Both the position numbers and the translations under genes were made by a program. A stretch of DNA of 64,000 nt, taken from NCBI RefSeq assembly GCF_009495755.1, contig NZ_WIBJ01000031.1, positions 201,790 through 265,789 on the forward strand, in the 5' to 3' direction. The DNA comes from Flavobacterium sp. LMO8. Its GTDB lineage: Bacteria > Bacteroidota > Bacteroidia > Flavobacteriales > Flavobacteriaceae. Positions 8,877-17,827 of this stretch are shown piece by piece (within the stretch, counting starts at the first letter, position 1; the number at the start of each line of letters is the position of its first letter). Below the pieces are notes generated by a model. That model was not told the origin of the DNA and searched no databases. It saw only the letters and a program-made list of their open reading frames with translations.

Positions 8877-9314
8877 ATGGAAGATTTGCAAGACTTTTTA
8901 AAAGGAAAAAAATATAAAAAGATAAAATTCACGGTGCTAAAAACCCAACATTTATTAATCAAAGGAAAAATAAATGGCATTAAAGGCAACTTTATTTTAG
9001 ATACTGGAGCGAGTAATAGTTGTGTAGGATTTGAAAGTATTGAACAGTTTAAATTAGATGCCCAATTTTCTGAGACTAAAGCCGCTGGTGCTGGCGCTAC
9101 TGGAATTGAAACGCAATTAGCAAGGAATAACCAAATTCAATTTGGAAGATGGAAAAACAAAAAATTCCATCTTATTGTTTTTGACATGAGTCATGTGAAT
9201 GAAGCTTTAACTCAATACAAAACCAAACCCGTTGATGGCATTATTGGTGCTGATATTTTACTAAAAGGAAAAGCGATTATTGATTATAGCAATCATTGTT
9301 TGTATTTGAAGTGA
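8877..9314 (+). CDS. Retropepsin-like aspartic protease (clan AA)
   Basis: A 145-residue single-domain protein with the aspartic protease signature FILDTGAS (catalytic Asp42) and a matching hydrophobic-Gly motif GIIGADIL at about 119-126 that completes the half-barrel fold. Such proteins act as homodimers. There is no signal peptide, so it is probably cytoplasmic. It is divergent from tatD and stands alone; its promoter box lies right against the ATG. The substrate is unknown; related bacterial proteins are called aspartyl protease family or TIGR02281-like. Confidence 0.85.
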   Translation: MEDLQDFLKGKKYKKIKFTVLKTQHLLIKGKINGIKGNFILDTGASNSCVGFESIEQFKLDAQFSETKAAGAGATGIETQLARNNQIQFGRWKNKKFHLIVFDMSHVNEALTQYKTKPVDGIIGADILLKGKAIIDYSNHCLYLK

Positions 9315-9316
9315 AA

Positions 9317-9345
9317 CAAGTTCAAGTACAAGTTCAATCTCAAAA
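9317..9345. repeat. Degenerate AAGTTCAA repeat (copy A)
   Basis: The 21 bases 9317-9337 match 14611-14631 with one difference and contain AAGTTCAA twice. Related copies lie upstream of the polyprenyl synthase stop and near tyrS. Confidence 0.6.
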
Positions 9346-9443
9346 ATCAAAATCAATATTTGAAAATCAAACTTTTATTCTCAAACCTCTTTTGTCTTTT
9401 TTTGTAACACAGATTAAAAAATTTGAATAAATTTAAAAAGAAA

Positions 9444-9471
9444 AATCCCAAACTCTTACGAATTTAGGATT
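9444..9471 (-). terminator. Terminator of sucB, near-identical to the hemD terminator
   Basis: Arms 9444-9452 and 9463-9471 pair with one mismatch; on the minus strand a T-rich run follows. The surrounding 37 bases are almost the same as those at 52211-52248, which end hemD. Confidence 0.7.
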
Positions 9472-9481
9472 CTATATTTAT

Positions 9482-9510
9482 ACCTACAAGGTTTTAGAAA
9501 CCTTGCAGGA
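9482..9510. repeat. REP-like palindrome (CAAGGTTT family)
   Basis: Arms 9482-9494 and 9498-9510 (core CAAGGTTT...AAACCTTG) pair at 11 of 13 positions around a 3-base loop. It sits between the sucB stop and the sucB terminator. The same core recurs widely in Flavobacterium genomes as I recall them. Confidence 0.65.
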
Positions 9511-9521
9511 TATTTAACTAA

Positions 9522-10739
9522 TTATAATTCTAACGCTTTTTTCACATTTCCACCCATTAATAATTCTGTTGGGTTTTCTAATGCTTCTTTAACTGCAACT
9601 AAGAATCCGACTGACTCGCGCCCGTCGATGATTCTGTGGTCGTATGATAAGGCAACGTACATTACTGGAGCAATTACAATTTGACCGTTTTTAACGATAG
9701 CTCTTTCTACCACATTGTGCATTCCTAAAATACCAGATTGTGGCGGATTGATAATTGGTGTAGATAACATACTTCCGAAAACACCACCATTAGAAATTGT
9801 GAATGTTCCACCTGTCATTTCATCAACTGTGATTTGTCCGTCACGAGCTCTGATAGCTAATCTTTTGATTTCTGCTTCAACACCTCTGAACGATAATGTT
9901 TCTGCATTTCTCATTACAGGAACCATTAATCCTTTTGGACCAGAAACCGCTACTGAAATATCACAGAAGTCATAAGAAATTTTCTCTTGACCATCAATCA
10001 TAGAGTTTACATCTGGATATAATTGTAAAGCACGAGTTACTGCTTTTGTAAAGAACGACATGAAGCCTAATCCTAAACCATGTTTCGCTTTGAACTCTTC
10101 TTTATATTGATCACGTAAAGCGTAAATAGCCGTCATGTCTACTTCATTGAAAGTAGTTAACATTGCTGTTTCGTTTTTAGCCGAAACCAAACGCTCTGCT
10201 ACTTTTCTACGTAACATAGAAAGTTTTGTTCTTTCTGAACCACGGTTTCCACCTGTTGGCGTTCCCATTGATGGAACTGCGTTTACAGCGTCATCTTTAG
10301 TGATTCTTCCACCTTTACCTGTTCCTACAATTGCAGAAGGCTCAATGTTTTTTTCGTCTAATATTTTTCTAGCTGCTGGAGATGGCGCTTGAGTTGCGTA
10401 TGTTTTTTCTGCTACTGGAGCTACTTTTGGAGCCTCAGCTTTTGGAGCTTCAACCGCTTTTGCTTCTTCTTTAGCTGGAGCTGCACCACCCTCTGGTTTT
10501 GCTGCACCTGTATCGATTAAACAAACTACAGCACCAACAGCTACTGCATCACCTTCTTCTGCTTTTAATGTAATGATTCCACTTGCTTCAGCTGGCAATT
10601 CTAATGTTGCTTTGTCTGAATCAACCTCAGCAATCGCTTGGTCTTTTTCTACATAATCACCATCTTGTACTAACCATGTAGCAATTTCTACTTCTTTAAT
10701 TGATTCCCCTGGAGAAGGGACTTTCATTTCTAAAATCAT
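9522..10739 (-). CDS. sucB: Dihydrolipoyl succinyltransferase (2-oxoglutarate dehydrogenase E2)
   Basis: A 405-residue E2. Residues 1-80 are the lipoyl domain with lipoylated Lys43 in VDSDKATLELPA. An Ala/Pro/Glu-rich hinge follows (about 85-115), then the E3-binding domain (about 118-155, SPAARKILDEKNIEPS...GRITKDD). The catalytic domain has His368 and Asp372 in SYDHRIIDGRES near the end. It transfers succinyl groups from lipoamide to CoA in the TCA cycle. Located 85 bases downstream of sucA on the same strand, so cotranscription is likely. No lpd gene is adjacent. Confidence 0.96.
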   Translation of the reverse strand: MILEMKVPSPGESIKEVEIATWLVQDGDYVEKDQAIAEVDSDKATLELPAEASGIITLKAEEGDAVAVGAVVCLIDTGAAKPEGGAAPAKEEAKAVEAPKAEAPKVAPVAEKTYATQAPSPAARKILDEKNIEPSAIVGTGKGGRITKDDAVNAVPSMGTPTGGNRGSERTKLSMLRRKVAERLVSAKNETAMLTTFNEVDMTAIYALRDQYKEEFKAKHGLGLGFMSFFTKAVTRALQLYPDVNSMIDGQEKISYDFCDISVAVSGPKGLMVPVMRNAETLSFRGVEAEIKRLAIRARDGQITVDEMTGGTFTISNGGVFGSMLSTPIINPPQSGILGMHNVVERAIVKNGQIVIAPVMYVALSYDHRIIDGRESVGFLVAVKEALENPTELLMGGNVKKALEL

Positions 10740-10746
10740 GTTTTTT

Positions 10747-10790
10747 AGTTTAAAAGTTTAAAATAAGTTTAGAAGTTTAAAAGTTGTGTT
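10747..10790. repeat. Tandem GTTTAAAA repeats between sucA and sucB
   Basis: The spacer holds repeated AGTTTAAAAGTTTAAAA units. A 17-base stretch is shared in inverted orientation with 57361-57380 in front of tyrS. No stable hairpin is seen. Confidence 0.55.
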
Positions 10791-10824
10791 AGTCTTAAAC
10801 CTAAACTATTATCTGTTTTTATTT

Positions 10825-13599
10825 TTATTGAAATAATGTTTTATCAAATACCATAGCGATAGCATTTTTCTGACGTTTTTTAGAACGCTCATAACTTCCA
10901 GCTGCTGGTGCACTATATGCTTTTGGCGAAGCTAATCTTAATTTTACAAGATCAAAATTCATTAACATATATGAATAAGCTCCCATGTTTTTAGGTTCTT
11001 CTTGTGCCCAAACATAATCATCTACATTTGGATAACTGTCGATAATGGCTTTGATTTGGTCAACTGCTAATGGGAATAATTGTTCTAAACGAACAACCGC
11101 CACATCGTTTCTACCTAATTCTTCTCTTTGTGCAATAATATCATAGTATACTTTACCTGTACACAATACTAATGTTTTAATCGCCTTTTTGTCTGTTACA
11201 TTTGGATCATCTAAGATTTCTTGGAATTGACCTGTAGCTAATTCTTCTTTAGTAGAAACTGCTAATGTGTGACGCAATAAACTTTTCGGCGTAAAAACGA
11301 TTAACGGCTTACGAAACTTGGTTTTCATTTGTCTTCTTAACAAATGGTAAAAGTTTGCAGGCGTAGTACAATCTGCAACATACATATTGTGTTTTGCACA
11401 CATTTGTAAATATCGCTCCATACGTGCAGATGAATGCTCTGCTCCTTGATTTTCATATCCGTGTGGCAACAACATAACCAATCCGTTTTGGTTATTCCAT
11501 TTGTCTTCACCTGCCGAAATGTATTGGTCAATCATAATTTGAGCACCATTAGAAAAATCTCCAAATTGCGCTTCCCAAATTGTTAAAGTGTTTGGAGATG
11601 CTAATGCATAACCATACTCAAAACCAACTACACCATACTCTGAAAGGTGTGAATTATAGATATAAAAATCACCTTTTTTATCATTTATTTTATCTAAAAG
11701 AATTACTTCTTCTTCAGAATCTTCAACTTTTACAACTGCATGTCTGTGGGAGAATGTTCCTCTTTCAACATCTTGTCCAGAAATACGAACATTATATCCT
11801 TCACTAATTAATGAACCATAGGCTAATAATTCTCCCATTGCCCAATCTAAATTATTATTCTCAAAATACATATCATTTCGATCTTTAATAATTTTTGTGA
11901 TTTTACTAATGAATTTTTTATCAGATGGTAGTTCGCATATTGTTTTTGCAATATCAGTTAATTTATTTTGATCAAATGTTGTGTCGTATTTTTTTAACAT
12001 TCCACTATCAGAAACTTGCTCAAAACCAATCCACTCATTTTGCATAAATGGTGTAATAACGGTTAAATCTTTTTTACGAGATTCTTCTAAATTCTCATCT
12101 AATTTTGCCTTGTATTTTGCTTCTAATTCTTTTACATAATTTGCATCAATAATTCCTTCTTGAATTAATTTTTCTGCATAAATATCTCTAGGATTTTTAT
12201 GTTTAGAAATTGCTTTATATAAAATTGGTTGTGTAAATTTAGGTTCATCACCTTCATTATGACCATATTTTCTGTATCCTAGTAAATCGATAAATACATC
12301 CGAACCAAATTCCATTCTATAATCTAACGCAAATAACATCGCATGAACAACTGCTTCTGCGTCATCTGCATTTACGTGTAAAACTGGTGATAAAGTTACT
12401 TTTGCAATATCAGTACAATAAGTAGATGAACGTGCATCTAAATAATTCGTTGTAAATCCAACTTGGTTATTAATAACTAGATGAATAGTTCCTCCTGTTT
12501 TATAACCGTCTAATTTTGCCATTTGTATAATTTCATATACAATACCTTGTCCTGCAACAGCGGCATCTCCATGAACTGCAATTGGTAAAACTTTCGAAAT
12601 ATCATCCTTGTAAAATGAATCTTGTTTTGCACGAGCAATTCCTTCAATTACGGCACCAACTGTTTCTAAGTGTGAAGGATTTGGTGCTAAATTTAGATTT
12701 ATTTTTTTTCCCGAATCTGTTAATCTATCTGAAGTTAATCCTAAATGGTATTTAACATCCCCATCAAAATACATATCATCGTCATAATCTTTACCATCAA
12801 ATTCTGAGAAAATATTCTGTGTGTTTTTACCAAATATATTTGCTAAAACATTCAAACGACCTCGATGAGCCATTCCCATTACAAATTGCTCCACACCCTT
12901 TTCTGCAGCTGTTTCAATCAGTGCGTCTAAAGCAGGAATTGTTGACTCGCAACCTTCTAAAGAGAATCTTTTTTGACCAACATATTTAGCGTGTAAAAAT
13001 GTTTCGAAAGAAACCGCTTCATTCAACTTTCTTAAAATATTTTTCTTTTGGTCATAAGAAAAACTTGGTTGGTTATCATTAATATCTAACCTATTTTTAA
13101 TCCATTCTTGAATTCTCGGTTCACGAATGTACATAAACTCAACTCCGATAGATTGACAATACACGTTTTCTAAATGCTTAACAATATCTGCCAATGGACT
13201 TGGCTTCATATTAACCATTTTAGCCGCATCAAAAACCGTGCTCAAATCGGCTTGAGATAAACCAAAATTTTCAAGTGCTAATGAAGGTCCGTGAACTCTT
13301 CTATCTCGAACTGGATTTGTTTTTGTAAATAAATGACCACGTGTTCTATATCCTTCAATTAATTTAAGAACATTGAACTCTTTTTGCATTTTTTCAGAAA
13401 TTTCTCCTGAAGCACCCGAAGCTACTTGAACTACTTGTGCGGCAACTTCTTCAGAACCATAACCCGCTTGCGCGAAGTCAAATCCTTGAAAAAAACTTCT
13501 CCAGCTTGGCTCTACGCTATCCGGGTTTTGTAAATATTGTTCGTATAAATCTGCAAAAAATGCAGTATGTGCAGCGTTTAAAAAGGAAAACCTATCCAT
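10825..13599 (-). CDS. sucA: 2-oxoglutarate dehydrogenase E1 component
   Basis: A 924-residue thiamine-diphosphate dehydrogenase that decarboxylates 2-oxoglutarate and loads succinyl groups on the SucB lipoyl arm. The N-terminal segment (FLNAAHTAFFADLYEQYL...SWRSFFQGF) is the E1 assembly motif. The thiamine-site blocks MGMAHRGRLN (241-250) and HGDAA (343-347) are intact, and the C-terminal transketolase-type domain contains EAQFGDFSNGAQ. Length is normal (E. coli 933). A TTG-N21-TACTTTTG promoter lies at 13638-13669, and sucB follows. Confidence 0.97.
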   Translation of the reverse strand: MDRFSFLNAAHTAFFADLYEQYLQNPDSVEPSWRSFFQGFDFAQAGYGSEEVAAQVVQVASGASGEISEKMQKEFNVLKLIEGYRTRGHLFTKTNPVRDRRVHGPSLALENFGLSQADLSTVFDAAKMVNMKPSPLADIVKHLENVYCQSIGVEFMYIREPRIQEWIKNRLDINDNQPSFSYDQKKNILRKLNEAVSFETFLHAKYVGQKRFSLEGCESTIPALDALIETAAEKGVEQFVMGMAHRGRLNVLANIFGKNTQNIFSEFDGKDYDDDMYFDGDVKYHLGLTSDRLTDSGKKINLNLAPNPSHLETVGAVIEGIARAKQDSFYKDDISKVLPIAVHGDAAVAGQGIVYEIIQMAKLDGYKTGGTIHLVINNQVGFTTNYLDARSSTYCTDIAKVTLSPVLHVNADDAEAVVHAMLFALDYRMEFGSDVFIDLLGYRKYGHNEGDEPKFTQPILYKAISKHKNPRDIYAEKLIQEGIIDANYVKELEAKYKAKLDENLEESRKKDLTVITPFMQNEWIGFEQVSDSGMLKKYDTTFDQNKLTDIAKTICELPSDKKFISKITKIIKDRNDMYFENNNLDWAMGELLAYGSLISEGYNVRISGQDVERGTFSHRHAVVKVEDSEEEVILLDKINDKKGDFYIYNSHLSEYGVVGFEYGYALASPNTLTIWEAQFGDFSNGAQIMIDQYISAGEDKWNNQNGLVMLLPHGYENQGAEHSSARMERYLQMCAKHNMYVADCTTPANFYHLLRRQMKTKFRKPLIVFTPKSLLRHTLAVSTKEELATGQFQEILDDPNVTDKKAIKTLVLCTGKVYYDIIAQREELGRNDVAVVRLEQLFPLAVDQIKAIIDSYPNVDDYVWAQEEPKNMGAYSYMLMNFDLVKLRLASPKAYSAPAAGSYERSKKRQKNAIAMVFDKTLFQ

Positions 13600-13637
13600 A
13601 GTGTGTTGTCGGTAAGACCTATTAATTAAAATTTACG

Positions 13638-13669
13638 CAAAAGTAAAACATTTTATAATAATCTTTCAA
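13638..13669 (-). promoter_or_regulatory. sucAB promoter
   Basis: Minus-strand -7 box TACTTTTG at 13638-13645 with TTG at 13667-13669, spacing 21 bases. This matches the Bacteroidetes promoter pattern and lies 39 bases from the sucA ATG. Confidence 0.65.
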
Positions 13670-13713
13670 GGATTTTTATACTTTTATAACATTAATTTTT
13701 TTAAAATTGATTT

Positions 13714-14259
13714 ATGAAAAAGAATTTCGTAATAAATTTAACATTTTTGTTGGCCATTGTGGTTTTATTTGGATTTAATTCAGAAATTTATGCACAAGAA
13801 AACACCGAAATGAAAACAAAAAGTGATTTTTGGAACCATGTTCAATTTGGTGGAGGTTTAGGCTTAGGATTCGGCAATGGTTATGCCGATATTATGGTGG
13901 CACCAAGTGCTATTTACAACTTTAATCAATATGTTTCAGCAGGTTTAGGCGTGCAATACAACTATGTAAAACAACGCGATTTATACAAAGCGAATATGTA
14001 TGGTGGCAGTGTAGTGGCGTTGTTTAATCCCATCGAAGAATTACAAATTTCAACCGAATTAGAGCAATTAAGAGTGAACAGAACTTTTAATGATTCATTT
14101 GGAAGCGATTCTCAAGATTTTTGGAATACCGCTTTGTTTGTTGGAGCTGGATATCGTAATGAAAATGTAACTATTGGAATTCGATACAATCTTTTGCACA
14201 AAGACAGAGACAATATTTATGCTGAAGCTTTTATGCCTTTTGTGAGAATTTATTTTTAA
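13714..14259 (+). CDS. Outer-membrane beta-barrel protein
   Basis: A 181-residue secreted protein with a signal peptide (residues 1-27, ending IYAQE). It then has about eight amphipathic strands such as VQFGGGLGLGFG, AIYNFNQYVSAGLGVQYNY and ALFVGAGYRNENVTIGIRYN, closing with a Phe-terminated strand (FVRIYF), a typical outer-membrane insertion signal. The size suits an eight-strand barrel. It is divergent from sucA and overlaps the stop of the next convergent gene by 4 bases. Function unknown. Confidence 0.75.
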   Translation: MKKNFVINLTFLLAIVVLFGFNSEIYAQENTEMKTKSDFWNHVQFGGGLGLGFGNGYADIMVAPSAIYNFNQYVSAGLGVQYNYVKQRDLYKANMYGGSVVALFNPIEELQISTELEQLRVNRTFNDSFGSDSQDFWNTALFVGAGYRNENVTIGIRYNLLHKDRDNIYAEAFMPFVRIYF

Positions 14260-14606
14260 TACTTATTCCGAAACCACACTTTTTGCCACTCGCGTTTTAA
14301 GACCAAAAAAGCAACTTGTTCCGATAATTCAACCAAATCAGAACCATCTAATTTTTTGATTTGTTCTTCTGGAACATCAATAATATAGAGTAAATTCAAG
14401 TATTCAGCAAATTTATATTGAATGAGTTTGTAAATTTTTTCTTGAACCAAATTCTTAAATTCAAAAGGAAAAATACTCGCTGGCACATCTAAAGATTCAT
14501 TCGCCAAAGCAAAATCTTTATTGACTTGTTCAATCAATTTAAAGTACAAATGTTCTTCTTCGGCTTGCGAGATTAAAGCATCAATATTTGCTGGTGGATT
14601 ATACAT
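14256..14606 (-). CDS. Hypothetical cytoplasmic protein, 116 residues
   Basis: A small helical protein rich in Glu, Lys and Leu without membrane segments, signal or known motif (starts MYNPPANIDALISQAEEEH). It shares strand with the polyprenyl synthase 107 bases upstream. That gap is filled by degenerate repeats, so cotranscription is uncertain. The stop overlaps the convergent barrel gene by 4 bases. I do not recognise the family; the even amino-acid use and ATG start support it being real. Confidence 0.7.
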   Translation of the reverse strand: MYNPPANIDALISQAEEEHLYFKLIEQVNKDFALANESLDVPASIFPFEFKNLVQEKIYKLIQYKFAEYLNLLYIIDVPEEQIKKLDGSDLVELSEQVAFLVLKREWQKVWFRNKY

Positions 14607-14610
14607 TTTT

Positions 14611-14690
14611 CAAGTTCAATTACAAGTTCAAAAGTCAAGTTCAATTACAAAAATCAATAGCAATTACAAGTTTCAAATTTGAACTTTGAA
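14611..14690. repeat. Degenerate AAGTTCAA/CAATTACAA repeats (copy B)
   Basis: A 15-base unit starting CAAGTTCAATTACAA occurs at 14611-14625 and 14636-14650, with a partial third at 14661. The inverted form TTTGAACTTTG follows at 14679. It matches copy A at 9317. Confidence 0.65.
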
Positions 14691-14713
14691 ATTGATATTG
14701 TCATTGTTCTTGA

Positions 14714-15688
14714 TTACACGTTTCTTCCCATTAAATTCTCTCCAAAAGCTTTTAAAATAGCTTTCTTTTCAGCTTCGATATCCATTTTTTCTAATGTTTC
14801 AAATGCTTTGAAAGTGAAATCTTTAATCGCTTTTTTAGTCGCTTCACTTGCTCCAGAGGCATTAAAAATAGCTTTTACTGATTCAATTTTATCTGTATTT
14901 TCGGAAGGTTGAATGGAAAACAAATGCAATAATTGTTGTTTTTCTTCGGCTTTTGAAAATTCAATTGCTTTTAAGTATAAATAGGTTTTTTTGTTTTCGA
15001 TAATGTCTCCACCGACTTGTTTTCCGAAGGTTTCTGGATTTCCAAAAGCATCTAAATAATCGTCTTGTAATTGAAATGCAATACCTAAATTTAATCCGAA
15101 ATCATAAATCAAATCGGCATTTTCATCAGAAGTTTCGGCTACAATTGCACCCATTTTCATAGCAGCACCAACTAAAACCGCTGTTTTGTATTCAATCATT
15201 TTTAAATATTCTGGGATCGTAACATCGTCACGCATTTCAAAATCTACATCATATTGTTGCCCTTCACAAACTTCTAAAGCGGTTTTACTAAATAATTTTG
15301 CTAATTTTTGGAATGTTGCTGGCTCGTAATTTTCAAAAAATTGATACGCTAAAATCAGCATCGCATCACCCGATAAAATTCCGGTATTCAAATCCCATTT
15401 TTCATGAACGGTTTGATTGCCTCTTCGTAAAGGAGCATCATCCATAATATCATCGTGAATTAATGAAAAATTATGAAACACCTCAACAGCTGTCGCAGCA
15501 GGAATAGCTTTCTCGCAATTAACATTAAAAACTTCGCTTGCCATTAAAGTCAAAACCGGACGCATTCTTTTTCCACCAAGCGATAAAATATACTCGATAG
15601 GTTCGTATAAATTTTTAGGTTCTTTATTGGCAACGATTTGCGAAAAATGATTGCTCATTTTTTCTTGATAGTACGATATAGAATGCAT
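14714..15688 (-). CDS. Polyprenyl (farnesyl/geranylgeranyl type) diphosphate synthase
   Basis: A 324-residue trans-isoprenyl diphosphate synthase. The first Asp-rich motif is HDDIMDDAPLRRG, the second QLQDDYLDAFG; both bind Mg-diphosphate. GGKRMRP near residue 35 binds the diphosphate of IPP. It makes a polyprenyl diphosphate for quinone side chains or carotenoids. Chain length cannot be fixed from sequence by eye. The residues before the first motif (NFSLIHDD) suggest a medium or long product. It is divergent from the TetR-RND operon. Confidence 0.92.
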   Translation of the reverse strand: MHSISYYQEKMSNHFSQIVANKEPKNLYEPIEYILSLGGKRMRPVLTLMASEVFNVNCEKAIPAATAVEVFHNFSLIHDDIMDDAPLRRGNQTVHEKWDLNTGILSGDAMLILAYQFFENYEPATFQKLAKLFSKTALEVCEGQQYDVDFEMRDDVTIPEYLKMIEYKTAVLVGAAMKMGAIVAETSDENADLIYDFGLNLGIAFQLQDDYLDAFGNPETFGKQVGGDIIENKKTYLYLKAIEFSKAEEKQQLLHLFSIQPSENTDKIESVKAIFNASGASEATKKAIKDFTFKAFETLEKMDIEAEKKAILKAFGENLMGRNV

Positions 15689-15768
15689 TATTTGAATTTT
15701 TTGCTAAAATACTCCAATATTCTGAAATGTGACGAATTTATCAAATGTTAAATTTGTGTAAAAACAAT

Positions 15769-15808
15769 GGAAACTATTTTGGTGTTAAAAGTTTCCGATA
15801 TACATTTG
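15769..15808 (+). promoter_or_regulatory. Promoter and candidate TetR operator of the efflux operon
   Basis: -33 TTG at 15779-15781, 19 bases, then -7 TACATTTG at 15801-15808: a near-ideal Bacteroidetes promoter. Perfect inverted arms GGAAACT (15769-15775) and AGTTTCC (15790-15796) bracket the -33 box, so a repressor bound there would block the promoter. Confidence 0.75.
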
Positions 15809-15847
15809 TGCTCGAATTTTATCCCCAAATTAAAATTTAATTAAAAA

Positions 15848-16450
15848 ATGAAAGATAAAATAATCAATAAAGCTAAAGAAATGTTTTTGAGACTGGGTTT
15901 CAAAAGTATTACTATGGACGATATTGCTTGCGAAATGTGTATTTCAAAAAAAACTATTTACAAATATTTTTCCAATAAAGACATCCTAATTGAAGAAAGT
16001 GTTCAAATGGTGCACAAAGAAATTCATGAGACAATCGACAAAATTGTAGGACAGAATTTTAACGCCATTGAAGAGAATTTTGAAATTAGAAGAATGTTTA
16101 AAGAAATGTTCAAATCAGCAGAATCTTCTCCAATATATCAATTAAAAAAGCATTATCCTGAAATTTACGAGAAAGTTTTGAGTCTGCAAGTTAGTGTTTG
16201 TGAAGATTGTTTTAGAGACAACATTATTAAAGGAATCAACGAAGGTTTGTATCGAAACGATTTAGACATTGAAAATTATGTGAAGTTTTATTACACCCTG
16301 ATTTTCAGTATAAACGAAAACACTATGCTTGAAAAAGAGGCTCAAGAATTAGAAGTAAAAGCATTAGAATATCACATTAGAGCCATGGCAACATTAGCTG
16401 GAATAGTAGAACTTGAAAAACAATTAGAAACTCAAATACTTAATCATTAA
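15848..16450 (+). CDS. TetR family transcriptional regulator
   Basis: A 200-residue TetR protein. Residues 1-47 form the DNA-binding helix-turn-helix (AKEMFLRLGFKSITMDDIACEMCISKKTIYKYFSNKD). The rest is a variable ligand-binding helical domain. It is the first gene of an efflux operon and sits just downstream of a promoter with an inverted repeat, so it probably represses itself and the pump genes until a ligand binds. The tolC gene begins 21 bases later. Ligand unknown. Confidence 0.93.
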   Translation: MKDKIINKAKEMFLRLGFKSITMDDIACEMCISKKTIYKYFSNKDILIEESVQMVHKEIHETIDKIVGQNFNAIEENFEIRRMFKEMFKSAESSPIYQLKKHYPEIYEKVLSLQVSVCEDCFRDNIIKGINEGLYRNDLDIENYVKFYYTLIFSINENTMLEKEAQELEVKALEYHIRAMATLAGIVELEKQLETQILNH

Positions 16451-16471
16451 TTAAACATCAATAATCAATAA

Positions 16472-17818
16472 ATGAAACAAAAACTAATACTAACCTTATT
16501 GTTCGTTTCACTTTTCTTGAACGCTCAAGATAAAAAAGAAACCTATAGCTTTACATTGCAACAAGCAATTGATCATGCTATTGAAAACAACTATACTGCA
16601 ATTAATGCAAAACGTGATATTGAAGCTGCCAAACAAAAAAAATGGGAAACAACTGCAACTGGACTTCCACAAATTAGTAGTAACTTACAATATATAAACA
16701 ATCTTGACTTTCAAGTACAAGGGGTTTCAGGAAATGCATTTAATCCAAGTGGAGATCCAAACGAAATTTCAACTATTGCTTTTGGAACTAAACACAGCGC
16801 AAATGCTTCTGCAACCTTAAACCAATTAATTTTTGATGGTTCTTATATTGTAGGATTACAATCGGCTAAAGTGTATTTGCAAATTTCTCAGAATGCGAAA
16901 GACAAAACCGATTTAGAAATCAAAGAAATGGTTACGAATGCCTACGGAAATGTACTTTTAGCAAGAGAAAGTGTTTTAATCATTGAAAAAAACAAAACCA
17001 CTTTAGAAAAAACATTATTTGAAACAAATGAAACGTTCAAAAATGGTTTAACCGAAGAAGAAAACGTAGAACAACTTCAAATTACATTAACGCAATTGAA
17101 AAGTTCTTTGTCGAATGCACAAAAAAGAGCCGAAATTGCATTGAATCTACTAAAAATTTCTATGGGAATTGACATCAATAACGATGTAACTCTTACAGAA
17201 AAATTAGACGATTTAGCACTTAAAAATGTAGATTTAGCTGTGCTTTCAGAAGAATTTAATTCGCAAAATTCTATCGATTATAAAATCCAACAAAACAATG
17301 AAGAATCGAAACGTTTGTTATTAAAATTAGAACGTTTTAGAGCTTTGCCAACAGTTGGTGCACAATTGAATTATGGCGCTAATACATTTTCTAATGAATT
17401 TGATATAATTTCTGCACAACAAAAATGGTATAACTACTCTAATTTTGGTGTAAATGTAAGTATGCCAATATTTAGCAGTTTTAGAGATAGAGCCAGAACT
17501 CAACAAGCAAAAATTGCATTTGAACAAGCAAAAACACAACTTACCGAAACAGAGCAACGTTTAAAACTTCAATTTCAACAAGCTAAAACTGATTACGAAT
17601 ACAGTATTGAGCAATATTCAGCATCAAAAAGTAATTTAAAATTAGCCGAAAGAATCGAAAACAAACAACAAATAAAATTCAAAGAAGGACTTTCTACAAG
17701 TTTTGAATTTACCGAAGCACAACGTCAATTATACACAGCACAACAAGATTATTTACAAGCCATGATTGATGTTTTAAACAAAAAAGCAACTTTAGACAAA
17801 CTAACCAATAAAAAATAA
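16472..17818 (+). CDS. TolC-type outer-membrane efflux protein
   Basis: A 448-residue TolC family protein with a signal peptide (residues 1-18, ending FLNAQ). It has two Gln/Ala-rich coiled-coil repeats (for example QQAKTDYEYSIEQYSASKSNLKLAERIE). It forms a trimeric channel through the outer membrane. It sits between the TetR gene and the adaptor gene (9 bases downstream). Length and repeat arrangement are as expected for the family. Confidence 0.93.
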   Translation: MKQKLILTLLFVSLFLNAQDKKETYSFTLQQAIDHAIENNYTAINAKRDIEAAKQKKWETTATGLPQISSNLQYINNLDFQVQGVSGNAFNPSGDPNEISTIAFGTKHSANASATLNQLIFDGSYIVGLQSAKVYLQISQNAKDKTDLEIKEMVTNAYGNVLLARESVLIIEKNKTTLEKTLFETNETFKNGLTEEENVEQLQITLTQLKSSLSNAQKRAEIALNLLKISMGIDINNDVTLTEKLDDLALKNVDLAVLSEEFNSQNSIDYKIQQNNEESKRLLLKLERFRALPTVGAQLNYGANTFSNEFDIISAQQKWYNYSNFGVNVSMPIFSSFRDRARTQQAKIAFEQAKTQLTETEQRLKLQFQQAKTDYEYSIEQYSASKSNLKLAERIENKQQIKFKEGLSTSFEFTEAQRQLYTAQQDYLQAMIDVLNKKATLDKLTNKK

Positions 17819-17827
17819 AAACACGTA

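Noticed and set aside
14611-14690. Could be a CRISPR or tandem-repeat array
   Set aside because: Units are too short and irregular, with no spacers and no cas genes.
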